Assembly (NCBI GenBank): GCA_963815475.1
Contig: CAWFHD010000003.1
Span: 434,001 to 498,000, forward strand
Direction of reading: 5' to 3'
Source: Sulfopaludibacter sp963815475
GTDB lineage: Bacteria; Acidobacteriota; Terriglobia; Bryobacterales; Bryobacteraceae
Length of the DNA stretch: 64,000 nt
In this document: piece by piece, positions 18,034-26,412 of the stretch
Numbering within the stretch: the first letter of the stretch is position 1
How the letters are laid out: each line of letters begins with the position of its first letter
Made by a program: the position numbers and the translations under genes
Notes under the pieces: generated by a model
What the model was told of the DNA's origin: nothing
What the model saw: only the letters and a program-made list of their open reading frames with translations
The model's database searches: none

Positions 18034-18486
18034 GTGACAGCAAAAAGCGCACCAATCAAGACTTTATCGACGGTGATGATGGAACAGTGGGAGCAGGGGG
18101 GCCGCAAACTGACGGCTCTGGCGGAAGCTTTTCCGGCAGATCGTTATGACTGGAAGCCCGCCGACGGTGTTCGAACCGTCGCGGACGTGCTTCGGCATGT
18201 GGCGTTCTGGAATCAGTACGTGGCTGCCGTAGTGCAAGGCAAAACGGCGGACGATCAGGCGAACGAATTGCCGAAGGAGCAGTTTTCGAGCAAGGCGAAG
18301 ATCATGCAGGCCGTGCAACAGAGCCTGGAGGATGTGGCCGGCGCACTGCGCGACTCCCAGGCCAGGCTCGACCCTCAAGCGGCGGAGACCATCATGTCCT
18401 TCGTAGGGCACAATAGCGAGCACTACGGACAGCTCGCGATCTACGCCAGATTGAGCGGCATTGTGCCGCCCGCCTCGCGCGGCTAA
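18034..18486 (+). CDS. DinB-family protein
   Basis: A 150-aa four-helix-bundle protein of the DinB/YfiT superfamily. The metal-binding triad is His55 (VLRHVAFWN), His126 and His130 (VGHNSEHYGQ). GAGGAG lies ahead of the GTG start. Members are metal-dependent thiol transferases or stress proteins of poorly known role. The stop overlaps that of the convergent aminotransferase fusion gene by 4 bp. Confidence 0.9.
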   Translation: MTAKSAPIKTLSTVMMEQWEQGGRKLTALAEAFPADRYDWKPADGVRTVADVLRHVAFWNQYVAAVVQGKTADDQANELPKEQFSSKAKIMQAVQQSLEDVAGALRDSQARLDPQAAETIMSFVGHNSEHYGQLAIYARLSGIVPPASRG

Positions 18487-20735
18487 GACTGCATGGCGGA
18501 CAAGAATGTCCGCGCCAAGCGATCCGCGTCCGCCCTACTAAACACCATCGGCGGTTTGATCTTGATGACGTTATGGAAAGGGCCGTCGGTGCTCAGCAGG
18601 ATACCGTGGTCCTTCATCCGATTCACCAGCTCCGATGCCTCGCGGTCGGCGGGCTCTAAAGTCTCGGGGTTGCGCACCAATTCAATCCCCAGGTAGAGAC
18701 CGCTGCCGCGCACATCGCCGATCAGAGGATGGCGCAATTCGCGCAGGCGATGCAGCAGGTAATCGCCGACTTCGAGCGCATTCTGCTGCAAGCCTTCGTC
18801 GCGGATTACGTCGAGCACCGCCAGCCCCGCTGCGCACGACACCGGGTTGCCGCCGAACGTATTGAAGTACTCCATGCCGTTGGCGAACGACCGTGCAATT
18901 TCGAGCGTGGTTACCACCGCGCCCATCGGATGGCCGTTGCCGATCGGCTTGCCCATGGTGACGATATCCGGGACTACGCCGTGCTGCTCAAACATCCAGA
19001 AGTGCGAGCCCGCGCGGCCGAAGCCTGTCTGTACCTCATCGGCGACGCACACCCCGCCTCCTGCGCGCACGGCATCGAATGACTCGCGCAGGAATCCCGC
19101 CGCAGGCACTACCTGCCCGCCGCACCCCAGCGCCGATTCGCAAAAGAACGCCGCCACGCTACCCGTGCGCATCGCGTCCGCGACGTGGCGCGAGTATTGC
19201 GAGCCCGCGTCGGCGCCGCGATGCAGACCGCGGTACACATCGGGCATCGGCACTACCTGCACATAGTCCGGCTTGCCAAGTCCGCCGGGGCCGTTGAATT
19301 TGTAGGGGCTCATCTCCACCAGAGCGTTGGTATTACCGTGATACGCGGTTTCCACCACCACTGCTCCGCGACGCGCGGTGTGTGCGCGCGCCAACCGCAA
19401 CGCGAGTTCGTTAGCCTCGCTGCCGCTGCACACCAGATAGGCCACTTGCAGAGGCTCTGGCAAAGTGGCAGTGAGCCTCTTCAGGTACTCGTTCAGATAT
19501 TCGTACAGATAGCGTGTGTTGGTATTGAGCAGCGCCGACTGCTTCGCGATGGCTTCAGTGACACGCGGATGACAATGCCCCACATGCGCCACGTTGTTCA
19601 CGCAATCCAGGTAGCCGCGCCCGCCGGAGTCGAAGAGATGCTGCCGCCAGCCGCGGACGATATGCAGCGGCTGGTCGTACGAAATGCTGAGCGAGGGCCC
19701 CAGGTGCTTGCGCCGGTCGGCGAGCAGATCGTGGGACTCGGCCCGGCATGCACGGCGGAATACTTCCTCCGGCCAGCCGACGGGAAATTGCGTCAGTCGC
19801 TCCAGCAGCGCCCAGGCGGGCCGATTGGAAATGTTCAGGTACTGATTCTCCGGCGCCTGGCCGGTCTGCCATTCCGCATGACACACGCTCATCGCCAGGC
19901 GGCCGGCCGCGAGCGGATACAACGCCGCCATCTCGGCTTCCGTCAACGGACGCACCGCATGATATGCCGCCACTACTTGCGCGGCGGCCGCGATGGGGTC
20001 GGACTTATCCAGCATCACGTACGCCAATGCGATGGCGAGATCGCAGACGGTCGCGGAGTGCACCATGTCGCCCAGGTCGAGCAGTGCAACCACGCGCGCG
20101 CCGTCGTTCGACACCAGCACGTTGTAGTCGTTGGCATCGTTGTAGATCACTCCCTGCCGCAGTTCGTCGAACTTCACGTTGCTGCACGCGTCCAGGAGGG
20201 GCTCAGCAATGGCGCGCTGCGGCCCGCCCAGCAGCTTGAGGTAGCGACGGGCCAGGGGCGCACGGCGCAAGTCCCAATAGAGATCGCGACGCGCGGCCTC
20301 GTGCGTGAATCCCTCCAGCGCGTTGTCCACCTTGGCCAAGGCACGGCCGAGCGACGCGAGCAGCTCCTTCCCATGCTTTTCGGCCAGCGCCAGGCACGTC
20401 CCATCCACCCACGTCAGCAAGCGAACCATGTGGCCGCGATGCTCGGAAATGGTCTCGCCCGACCAGCTTGCCACTAGCTTGGGCCAATCCAGCCCGGTAT
20501 CGCTCCCAGCGAGGAACGTGAGCGCTTGATTCTGCATCTCCAGAATCTGGCGGTCTTCGTTCGGGTTCGCAATCTTGAGCACGTATCGTGCGCCGGCCGC
20601 GTCGCGCAGCAGGAAATTCTGATCGCGCTCGCCCGGCAGAGGCTCGGCCGCGGCTTCCAATTGGTAGAAGTCGCGCGCCAGCGTGGCGGCTTCTTCCGAA
20701 GTGAACTGCGGTGCGGAGTGAACTGCGGGCGTCAT
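18483..20735 (-). CDS. APH-like kinase fused to class III aminotransferase
   Basis: With the ATG at 20735 the product is 750 aa; the frame stays open to 20807 but would then overlap the divergent gene. The N-terminal half (about residues 10-320) is an aminoglycoside phosphotransferase/choline kinase-like domain, with GVIYNDANDYNVLV as the catalytic loop and VALLDLGDM as the metal-binding segment. The C-terminal half (about 345-750) is a PLP class III aminotransferase, with the PLP Lys at 596 in MGKPIGNGHPMG and the VADEVQTGFGR motif. This order resembles fused proteins related to ethanolamine-phosphate/phosphohydroxylysine phospho-lyases. A reasonable guess is phosphorylation of an amino alcohol followed by PLP-dependent elimination. 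The substrate is unproven. Confidence 0.92.
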   Translation of the reverse strand: MTPAVHSAPQFTSEEAATLARDFYQLEAAAEPLPGERDQNFLLRDAAGARYVLKIANPNEDRQILEMQNQALTFLAGSDTGLDWPKLVASWSGETISEHRGHMVRLLTWVDGTCLALAEKHGKELLASLGRALAKVDNALEGFTHEAARRDLYWDLRRAPLARRYLKLLGGPQRAIAEPLLDACSNVKFDELRQGVIYNDANDYNVLVSNDGARVVALLDLGDMVHSATVCDLAIALAYVMLDKSDPIAAAAQVVAAYHAVRPLTEAEMAALYPLAAGRLAMSVCHAEWQTGQAPENQYLNISNRPAWALLERLTQFPVGWPEEVFRRACRAESHDLLADRRKHLGPSLSISYDQPLHIVRGWRQHLFDSGGRGYLDCVNNVAHVGHCHPRVTEAIAKQSALLNTNTRYLYEYLNEYLKRLTATLPEPLQVAYLVCSGSEANELALRLARAHTARRGAVVVETAYHGNTNALVEMSPYKFNGPGGLGKPDYVQVVPMPDVYRGLHRGADAGSQYSRHVADAMRTGSVAAFFCESALGCGGQVVPAAGFLRESFDAVRAGGGVCVADEVQTGFGRAGSHFWMFEQHGVVPDIVTMGKPIGNGHPMGAVVTTLEIARSFANGMEYFNTFGGNPVSCAAGLAVLDVIRDEGLQQNALEVGDYLLHRLRELRHPLIGDVRGSGLYLGIELVRNPETLEPADREASELVNRMKDHGILLSTDGPFHNVIKIKPPMVFSRADADRLARTFLSAMQS

Positions 20736-20755
20736 GTGATATAGAATAGCGCCAC
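20736..20755. promoter_or_regulatory. Twenty-base divergent intergene with a -10-like TATAGAAT
   Basis: Only 20 bp separate the start codons of the aminotransferase fusion (minus) and the lactonase (plus). TATAGAAT (20740-20747) lies about 8 nt ahead of the plus ATG, and neither gene has a Shine-Dalgarno sequence. This would fit leaderless transcription of the plus gene. Otherwise the promoters lie inside the opposite coding regions. Confidence 0.35.
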
Positions 20756-21771
20756 ATGCGCAGACGATCTTTTTTCTCCGCCGCGCTCGCTCCGTTGGCG
20801 ATGGCACAGACCCAAACCCGCGACTGGAGCGGCCGCGAACCGCTCCGATACACTGACCCCGACCTGATCGTGCTCGACAAGCGGTTCGAAAAATACGTGA
20901 TCGGGAACACGCCCCTGCAGCGGATCTGGACGGGCGCCATGTGGGCGGAAGGTCCCGCGTGGAACGGTGTCGGCCGTTATTTCCTCTGGAGCGACATCCC
21001 CAACAATCGCCAGATGCGGTGGATGGAAGAGGACGGACACACCAGCGTCTTCCGCGCGCCTTCCGACTACAGCAACGGCAACACGTTCGATTTCGAAGGC
21101 CGCCAACTCGCGTGCCAGCACGGCCAGAGGCGCGTGGTGCGCTATGAGTACGATGGCACGGTCACCGTGATCGCCGACAAGTTTCAGGGGAAGCCGCTCA
21201 ACTCGCCCAACGACATCGTGGTGCATCCCGATGGCACGGTCTGGTTCACCGACCCGCCCTACGGGATACAGGGCAACTACGAAGGTTTCCAGGCCAAGCC
21301 TGAACTCAAGGAAGCGGTCTACCGCGTGGATCCCAAGAGCGCGCGCATCGATAAAGTGACTGACGAACTCGACAAGCCGAACGGCATCTGCTTTTCGCAT
21401 GACTACAAGAAGCTCTATGTCTGCGATACGGGGCGCCCAAGGACATACAGGTGTTCGACGTGGCGGAGGCCAAGACTCTGCGCAACAAACGCCAATTCGT
21501 CAACATGGCATTGCCCGGCAAGCCCGGCCTGGCCGATGGAATCCGGGCAGACGTGGACGGCAACATCTGGGCAGGCGCCGGCCGGGGAGGCCCAGGCTAC
21601 GACGGAGTCCACATCTTCACGCCGCAGGGAGAAAGAATCGGAATCATCCAACTACCGGAGATCTGCGCCAACATCTGTTTCGGAGGAACGAAGAGGAATC
21701 GGCTGTTCATGGTAGCCAGTCAATCGGTGTATGCAGTATTTGTGGGGACCAGGGGAGCGCACATTACGTAG
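20756..21771 (+). pseudogene. SMP-30/gluconolactonase-family protein, frameshifted
   Basis: The first frame gives a signal-like start (MRRRSFFSAALAPLAMAQ) and an SMP-30/strictosidine-synthase beta-propeller: MWAEGPAWNGVGRYFLWSDI, NTFDFEGRQLACQHGQRRVV, LNSPNDIVVHPDGTVWFTDP and KPNGICFSHDYKKLYVCDTG. Near 21430-21436 the frame is lost. The +1 neighbour continues APKDIQVFDVAEAKTLRNK, then GLADGIRADVDGNIWAGAG, to the stop at 21771. Adding one base in the G-run gives a normal 338-aa protein. Family members hydrolyse sugar lactones with one bound metal ion, which fits a periplasmic sugar-oxidation role. Either a real one-base deletion or a sequencing error. Confidence 0.88.
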
Positions 21772-22468
21772 AGCTACTCTTGATTTTCCAGAGGATCTGC
21801 CGCAACATCCCCATCAACACCTTCGCGTCTTTGCCAGCGATGTCCAGTCTTCTTACCAGGCGTCTCAGTTTTTCTTCCGTGGTTCCCGCAGTCAGCGGAT
21901 TGACGTAGCCGCTAGTCTGCAGAGCTTCCCAGAGCATTGTGGTGATCTGTTCGGTTTCGGCAGCGGTGGCCGAGCGGATCTTGCCGGGCGTTTTCTCTAT
22001 GGCTTTCGGATCTCGCACCAGTTCATAGAGACAGAGCGCTACGGCCTGGCCCAGGTTCATCGAGAGATCGACGCCCACCGTAGGAATGCGCATTAGCCAG
22101 TGGCAGTGACTCAGCTCTTCGTTCGACAAACCGAACTTCTCCGAACCGAACAGGATGGCCACGGGCGCTTGCTGGAGCGCACTGCGAATCAGCCTGGCGC
22201 CATACTCCAGGCGTCGGATGGGATGCTGCAACTCGCGGTGCCCTACCGACGTGGTTCCCACCACCAGGCGGCACTCCGCCACGGCGTCTGCCACCGACGC
22301 GAACTCTTCGGCCTTGTGCAGGAGCGGCGCAGCGCCCACTGCCGAACGCGCCTCGCGAAACGCCACGTCATACGGGTTGACCACACGAAGCCTGGCAATT
22401 CCGAAGTTCGCCATGGCGCGCGCCGCGGCACCGATGTTGAGCGGATTTCGGGTGGAGACCATCACCAC
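21764..22468 (-). CDS. TrmJ/SpoU-type RNA 2'-O-methyltransferase
   Basis: A 234-aa SPOUT enzyme. The N-terminus NPLNIGAAARAMANFGI is motif 1. The knot motifs are VAILFGSEKFGLSNEEL (104-119) and DLSMNLGQAVALCLYEL (134-150), which bind S-adenosylmethionine. The C-terminal helices (about 175-234) resemble the TrmJ extension. TrmJ methylates position 32 of several tRNAs; another RNA target is possible. Family starts usually lie a few residues earlier, so a GTG at 22471 or 22474 is plausible. It follows the histidine kinase gene on the same strand by about 50 bp and overlaps the end of the convergent lactonase by 8 bp. Confidence 0.92.
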   Translation of the reverse strand: MVMVSTRNPLNIGAAARAMANFGIARLRVVNPYDVAFREARSAVGAAPLLHKAEEFASVADAVAECRLVVGTTSVGHRELQHPIRRLEYGARLIRSALQQAPVAILFGSEKFGLSNEELSHCHWLMRIPTVGVDLSMNLGQAVALCLYELVRDPKAIEKTPGKIRSATAAETEQITTMLWEALQTSGYVNPLTAGTTEEKLRRLVRRLDIAGKDAKVLMGMLRQILWKIKSSST

Positions 22469-22521
22469 GCGCAGATTGTCTTTCCAATTGGGTTCGATAC
22501 TTCGATAGTGGCACAGGCGCG

Positions 22522-24201
22522 TCAGGCCGCGGGAATGCGCATCACGAATTCCGTTTGTTTGCCGGCCGCGCTTTCCACCTGCACCGTGCCGCCGTGCGCC
22601 ACCACGATCTTCTTCACCAGGTCGAGCCCCAGGCCGGTGCCGTGAATCTGGTCGTTCACAGCGCGGCGGCCGCGAAAGAACGGTTCGAAGATGTGCGCCA
22701 GTTCATCGGCAGGAACGCCCGGCCCGCGGTCCGCCACGCGAATCTCCACGCCGTCTTCCACCGACGCGGCAAAAACTCCCAACCACTTCCCGGCTTCTGC
22801 GCCGTACTTCAAAGCGTTGTCCACCAGGTTCTGCAGCGCATGACTCAGCGCCATTTCATCGGCCATAACGGGCGGAAGATTGCGATCGATCCTCTTCTCC
22901 ACCACCACACCGGCGCGCCGCACCGCGGCGTCAGACGATTGCAGCACCTTGTCCACCAACTCATCCACCTGAACCCACTCGCGCCGCCGGATGGCGTGGC
23001 CCGCTCGCGAACTGGCGAACCGCAGCACCTGCTCGATCAGTCCGTCCAGCTTCTTGCTCTCCTCCTGAATCAGATGGCCGTAGCGCTCTACCTGCTCGGG
23101 ACGCTCCGCCATACGCCCCCGCAGATTGTAGGCCGCGGTGCGAATCACCGTAAGCGGCGTGCGCAATTCGTGAGAAACGCCCGCCACAAAATTGATCTGC
23201 AACTCGGCCAGACGCTGTGCCTGCCGGGAGAACCGGACCAGCGTCGCTACCGTTGCCACAATCAATAGCAGCAAGCCCGCGGACAGTGCCAGGTTGCGGC
23301 GGCGCGTCTGTTCCACCAGTGTCTCCAGCGACCCGGACTGGTGCCGCACCATCAACGTCCAGGCGAGCCCACCGCCCATAACGGGACGCGACTTTCGACT
23401 GCCGCCTGGGGGCTCGGGCGGAGCCTCGGGAGACCCACCGGGACCGCCGCTTCCACTAGATCCGCGCGGGCCACCCGGAGAAGGCGCGTTGAAACCGAGC
23501 GTCACCGAAGCGTCCGCTTTCTGGGCAATGCGAGTTAGCGTGCCGGGGGTGGTCTCGAAGATTGGGGTGGAATTGTCCGCCACCGCTGCGTCGAAGTTCA
23601 GACGGCCCGACTCGCCGAGAAAGCGGTCCAGGAGTTCCGGCAAAAGACTGGCCCGAATGTAATCCGTATTCAGTTCGACGATGAGCCACTCCTGCTCGTG
23701 TTCGCCCCGAACCTGCCCGAAACGCGGCAATTCGAAGACTCCGTCCTGCGATTCGGAGGGCACTACGGACCGGGCGTCCAGGTGGGCGATCAGGCGTTCG
23801 TGCACATTGTTCCACTGAGGCGGCCAGGATGACTTAGTGAACTGACCGCTTCCCAGATCGAGATTCTCGAGTTCGAGAGCGCCATCCTGTGGAACTGCCA
23901 GCGCGATGCGGTGGAACAGGGGCCTGCCGTTGAGTTTCCACTGCAGGTATTGCGTGGAGTAAGCGGCCTCGCGGCCCACCTGGTTCACTTGGGCGGCGGT
24001 GGCTTGTAACGATGCTGCATTCGTGCGGATCTCTTCATTGAAGGCGCTGCGGAGGCCATTCAATTCGGAGCGAAGCTGCTCCTGCAGGCGGGACCGCTCC
24101 GCGGCGCTGATTTCGCCGATCCAACGATATTGCAGAATGGCCACCACGCCGCAAAGCACCGCCAGCAGGCTCACCAGCGCCCACGATGACCATCGTTTCA
24201 T
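22522..24201 (-). CDS. Membrane sensor histidine kinase
   Basis: A 559-aa protein. TM1 is at about 7-24 and TM2 at about 303-322, with a long periplasmic domain between them. That domain contains an unusual Gly/Pro/Ser-rich linker (239-268, for example GGPRGSSGSGGPGGS). The HisKA region has the phospho-acceptor His344 in FVAGVSHELRTPL. The HATPase domain has HALQNLVDNALKYG (N box), VADRGPGVP (G1) and GTGLGLDLVKKIV (G2). No response regulator is adjacent. The next gene on the same strand is an RNA methyltransferase, so the cognate regulator must be elsewhere. Confidence 0.95.
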   Translation of the reverse strand: MKRWSSWALVSLLAVLCGVVAILQYRWIGEISAAERSRLQEQLRSELNGLRSAFNEEIRTNAASLQATAAQVNQVGREAAYSTQYLQWKLNGRPLFHRIALAVPQDGALELENLDLGSGQFTKSSWPPQWNNVHERLIAHLDARSVVPSESQDGVFELPRFGQVRGEHEQEWLIVELNTDYIRASLLPELLDRFLGESGRLNFDAAVADNSTPIFETTPGTLTRIAQKADASVTLGFNAPSPGGPRGSSGSGGPGGSPEAPPEPPGGSRKSRPVMGGGLAWTLMVRHQSGSLETLVEQTRRRNLALSAGLLLLIVATVATLVRFSRQAQRLAELQINFVAGVSHELRTPLTVIRTAAYNLRGRMAERPEQVERYGHLIQEESKKLDGLIEQVLRFASSRAGHAIRRREWVQVDELVDKVLQSSDAAVRRAGVVVEKRIDRNLPPVMADEMALSHALQNLVDNALKYGAEAGKWLGVFAASVEDGVEIRVADRGPGVPADELAHIFEPFFRGRRAVNDQIHGTGLGLDLVKKIVVAHGGTVQVESAAGKQTEFVMRIPAA

Positions 24202-24271
24202 CTCTTCATCTCATCACAAAGCATATATTGCAGGACAGGGTCGAAAAGCTGGTCCAAGCTTCGCTCGGATT

Positions 24272-24291
24272 GACAGGCGGAAGCGCCTGTC
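24272..24291. repeat. REP-like inverted repeat
   Basis: GACAGGCG (24272-24279) and CGCCTGTC (24284-24291) form a perfect 8-bp stem with a GAAG loop. There is no T-run after it, so it is not a typical terminator. It sits between two minus-strand genes and looks like an extragenic palindromic element, but no second copy was found in the window. Confidence 0.45.
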
Positions 24292-24317
24292 CTACCGAGA
24301 GCACCCATTCCAACAGG

Positions 24318-24686
24318 CTAGTTTGTCAGCGCTGGCTCCGGGTAATAGGAGAATTCGCAGCGCGCGATGTCTTCGCCGTGGAACCAGCAGACCGTGGTCA
24401 CCGGGATCTTCACATGCCGTTCGCCGTCCAGTTCGAATTCGAGGTCGGCGTCGGCCACCACTACACCGTCGCGCGCCCAGAGGCTCACGGGGCAATGGTG
24501 GATGGCGGCCGTGCGCGCGAAGAGTCGCACAAATTCGCGCCGCACCGCCTGGCGGCCCTGGGCCCGATGCTCGTTGCCGAAGCAAACGCTACCCGAAGTC
24601 TCAAAACGCTGGGCGATTCCGTCGGCGTCCAGCGACAACAGCGCGTCCCAAAACTCGGTGAAAAGCTGGCGTTCCTTAGCTTCCAT
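24318..24686 (-). CDS. SnoaL/NTF2-like small protein
   Basis: A 122-aa cytosolic protein with the layout of SnoaL-like or DUF4440 proteins. There is an N-terminal helix (QLFTEFWDALLSLDADGIAQ), then RFETSGSVCFG, the variable beta sheet (VVVADADLEFELDG), and the end IPVTTVCWFHGEDIARCEFS. The fold provides a cone-shaped pocket used by isomerases, cyclases or as a binding module. No catalytic assignment is possible. It is divergent from the second DinB gene. Confidence 0.8.
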   Translation of the reverse strand: MEAKERQLFTEFWDALLSLDADGIAQRFETSGSVCFGNEHRAQGRQAVRREFVRLFARTAAIHHCPVSLWARDGVVVADADLEFELDGERHVKIPVTTVCWFHGEDIARCEFSYYPEPALTN

Positions 24687-24755
24687 ACTGATTGGACCGT
24701 ACCCGGCTGACCGTCTGTTTCGAATTCAGAGGTAAAGTTTTGTTAAGAGCCTAAA

Positions 24756-25250
24756 ATGAACGCCGTCACGCACTTTCAAACACTCGCCCGCTACAACACC
24801 GTGGCGAACCTACGACTCTTCGAAGCCTGCTCGCAACTGGACGACGCCGAATACCGCAAGACCCGCGCCGGATCGTTCGGCAGCATTCACGCGCTGCTCA
24901 ACCATATCCTGTTGGGAGATCGCATCTGGATGTCACGTTTCGAAGGCGGCGGGCGCACTACTCCTCCGCTCAACGCGATCCTCTATGATGAATTCGCCGC
25001 GCTGCGAAACGCCCGCGTGGAAGAAGACGGCCGTATTGAGCGCTTCTTCGCCGCCGCTGATGACACGATTCTCGGCCGGCCGCTGGCTTACACCAACAGC
25101 TTGGGCAGAGATTACGTGGACCCGCTGCCGGTGGCGGTCCTACATTTGTTTAATCACCAAACGCACCATCGCGGCCAGATTCACGTCATGCTGGCGCAGA
25201 CGCCGGTGAAGGCGCCGTCGCTCGACCTGCATCGCATCATCAACCCTTGA
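24756..25250 (+). CDS. DinB-family protein (damage-inducible type)
   Basis: A 164-aa protein that begins NAVTHFQTLARYNTVANLRL, the typical start of the DinB family. The metal-binding histidines are His50 (LLNHILLGDRIW), His134 and His138 (LFNHQTHHRGQIHVML). It is more canonical than the DinB-type gene at 18034. Its last 11 bp overlap the end of the convergent YcaQ-type glycosylase gene, which places two genes of DNA-damage-related families together. Co-regulation cannot be seen. Confidence 0.92.
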   Translation: MNAVTHFQTLARYNTVANLRLFEACSQLDDAEYRKTRAGSFGSIHALLNHILLGDRIWMSRFEGGGRTTPPLNAILYDEFAALRNARVEEDGRIERFFAAADDTILGRPLAYTNSLGRDYVDPLPVAVLHLFNHQTHHRGQIHVMLAQTPVKAPSLDLHRIINP

Positions 25251-26382
25251 GCTTCAGTCCCTGCCACTCCGCCAGTGTTCGCAACTCAGCGGCCAGTGCG
25301 TCCGCCGCCGCCGCGGTCTTTCGCCCTTCGTACCATTTGCCCAGCACATGCAGGCGGCCATTGGCACGATCCGCTTTCAGGTCCACGCGCGCCACAAGCT
25401 TCTCTCCGAGCAGGAACGGCAGGACGTAAAATCCGTACCGTCGTTTCTCCGGCGGCACAAAGATCTCCACTCGATATTCGAAGTTGAATAGGCGCGCGAC
25501 ACGCGGCCTGCACCAGACGAGCGGATCGAAGGGCGAGAGCAGCGCCGCCGCCTCGATAGTGCGCGGCGCACGCGCCTCCGGATGAAGGTAGGCCACTTCG
25601 CGCCAGCCTTCCACTCGCGCTTCCAGCAATTGCCCTGACTCCACCAACTCCCGCAGGCGCGGTTTAGCATCCGTCACCGGCATCCGAAAATAGTCCGCCA
25701 GGTCCTTTGCGGTCCCCACCGCGTGCGCGCGCGCCGCTTGCAGCAGTAGGGCACGCCGGCCGTCGTCGTACTCTACACGCTGCTCACGATGCTCGGCGGC
25801 GATCAGGCGCTCGGCCAGATCGTAGAGCCGTGAGTAATCGGAGCGCCTTCCGGCCGCCGCCAATTCGCCCCGCAAGAAGTGCGCTTCCAGGATGCCCCGC
25901 TGTGGCGTGCCGATCCATGAGCCGGGGATGCGCGCCATTGCGCCCTCGGGGACCGGCAACTCGTCTGCCGCAATCGGCCCCCGCCGGCGCACCTCGTCGA
26001 GCACCCAGCGGGCATAGTCGGCATGCTGTTCCAGCACCTTCGAGAATCCCCACGGACGCACTCGGTCGGTCTCCCTGCGATAGCGCAACAGCGGCCACGT
26101 CTCCGTCGGCACAATCGAAATCTCATGGGCCCAATGTTCCGCAAATTCGCCGCTGCTGTAGACCAACTTGTCGAACGCGGCGCGGTCGTATGGGCCGAGG
26201 CGCGAGAACGGCACCATGTAATGCGCGGCACATACCACGTTCACGCAATCGATCTGCAGTAATCCCAGACGCCGAATTGTGTTGCGCAGATGACGTGCTG
26301 TAACGCGTAGCGGCCGCGTCTCGGCAAATCCCTGCGCCGCCAGCGCCATACGCCGCGCCTCCATCAAAGAAAGTGATGTCAT
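25240..26382 (-). CDS. YcaQ/AlkX-type DNA glycosylase (winged-helix, HTH_42)
   Basis: With the ATG at 26382 the protein has 380 aa. A longer frame to 26469 would run 57 nt into the divergent LRR gene, so I prefer the shorter start. The conserved QxD motif, QID (43-45), is in RRLGLLQIDCVNVV. Later family segments are HYMVPFSRLGPYDRAAFDKL, EHWAHEISIVP and LLSPFDPLVWCRPRVARLFNFEYR. The family removes alkylated bases and unhooks interstrand DNA crosslinks through tandem winged-helix domains. Related genes often sit near natural-product loci for self-protection, but no such locus is evident here. Confidence 0.9.
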   Translation of the reverse strand: MTSLSLMEARRMALAAQGFAETRPLRVTARHLRNTIRRLGLLQIDCVNVVCAAHYMVPFSRLGPYDRAAFDKLVYSSGEFAEHWAHEISIVPTETWPLLRYRRETDRVRPWGFSKVLEQHADYARWVLDEVRRRGPIAADELPVPEGAMARIPGSWIGTPQRGILEAHFLRGELAAAGRRSDYSRLYDLAERLIAAEHREQRVEYDDGRRALLLQAARAHAVGTAKDLADYFRMPVTDAKPRLRELVESGQLLEARVEGWREVAYLHPEARAPRTIEAAALLSPFDPLVWCRPRVARLFNFEYRVEIFVPPEKRRYGFYVLPFLLGEKLVARVDLKADRANGRLHVLGKWYEGRKTAAAADALAAELRTLAEWQGLKLKG

Positions 26383-26387
26383 CTCGG

Positions 26388-26407
26388 TATACGATCTGTT
26401 ATACGAT
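26388..26407. promoter_or_regulatory. Tandem TATACGAT repeat in a divergent promoter region
   Basis: TATACGAT occurs at 26388-26395 and again at 26400-26407, 12 bp apart (about one helical turn), between the divergent starts 26382 and 26413. It may be an operator or a pair of AT-rich promoter elements. No regulator is assigned. Confidence 0.35.
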
Positions 26408-26412
26408 TTTGC

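Noticed and set aside
18034..25250. SOS-type regulation of the two DinB-family genes
   Set aside because: No LexA-like box was recognised upstream of either start.
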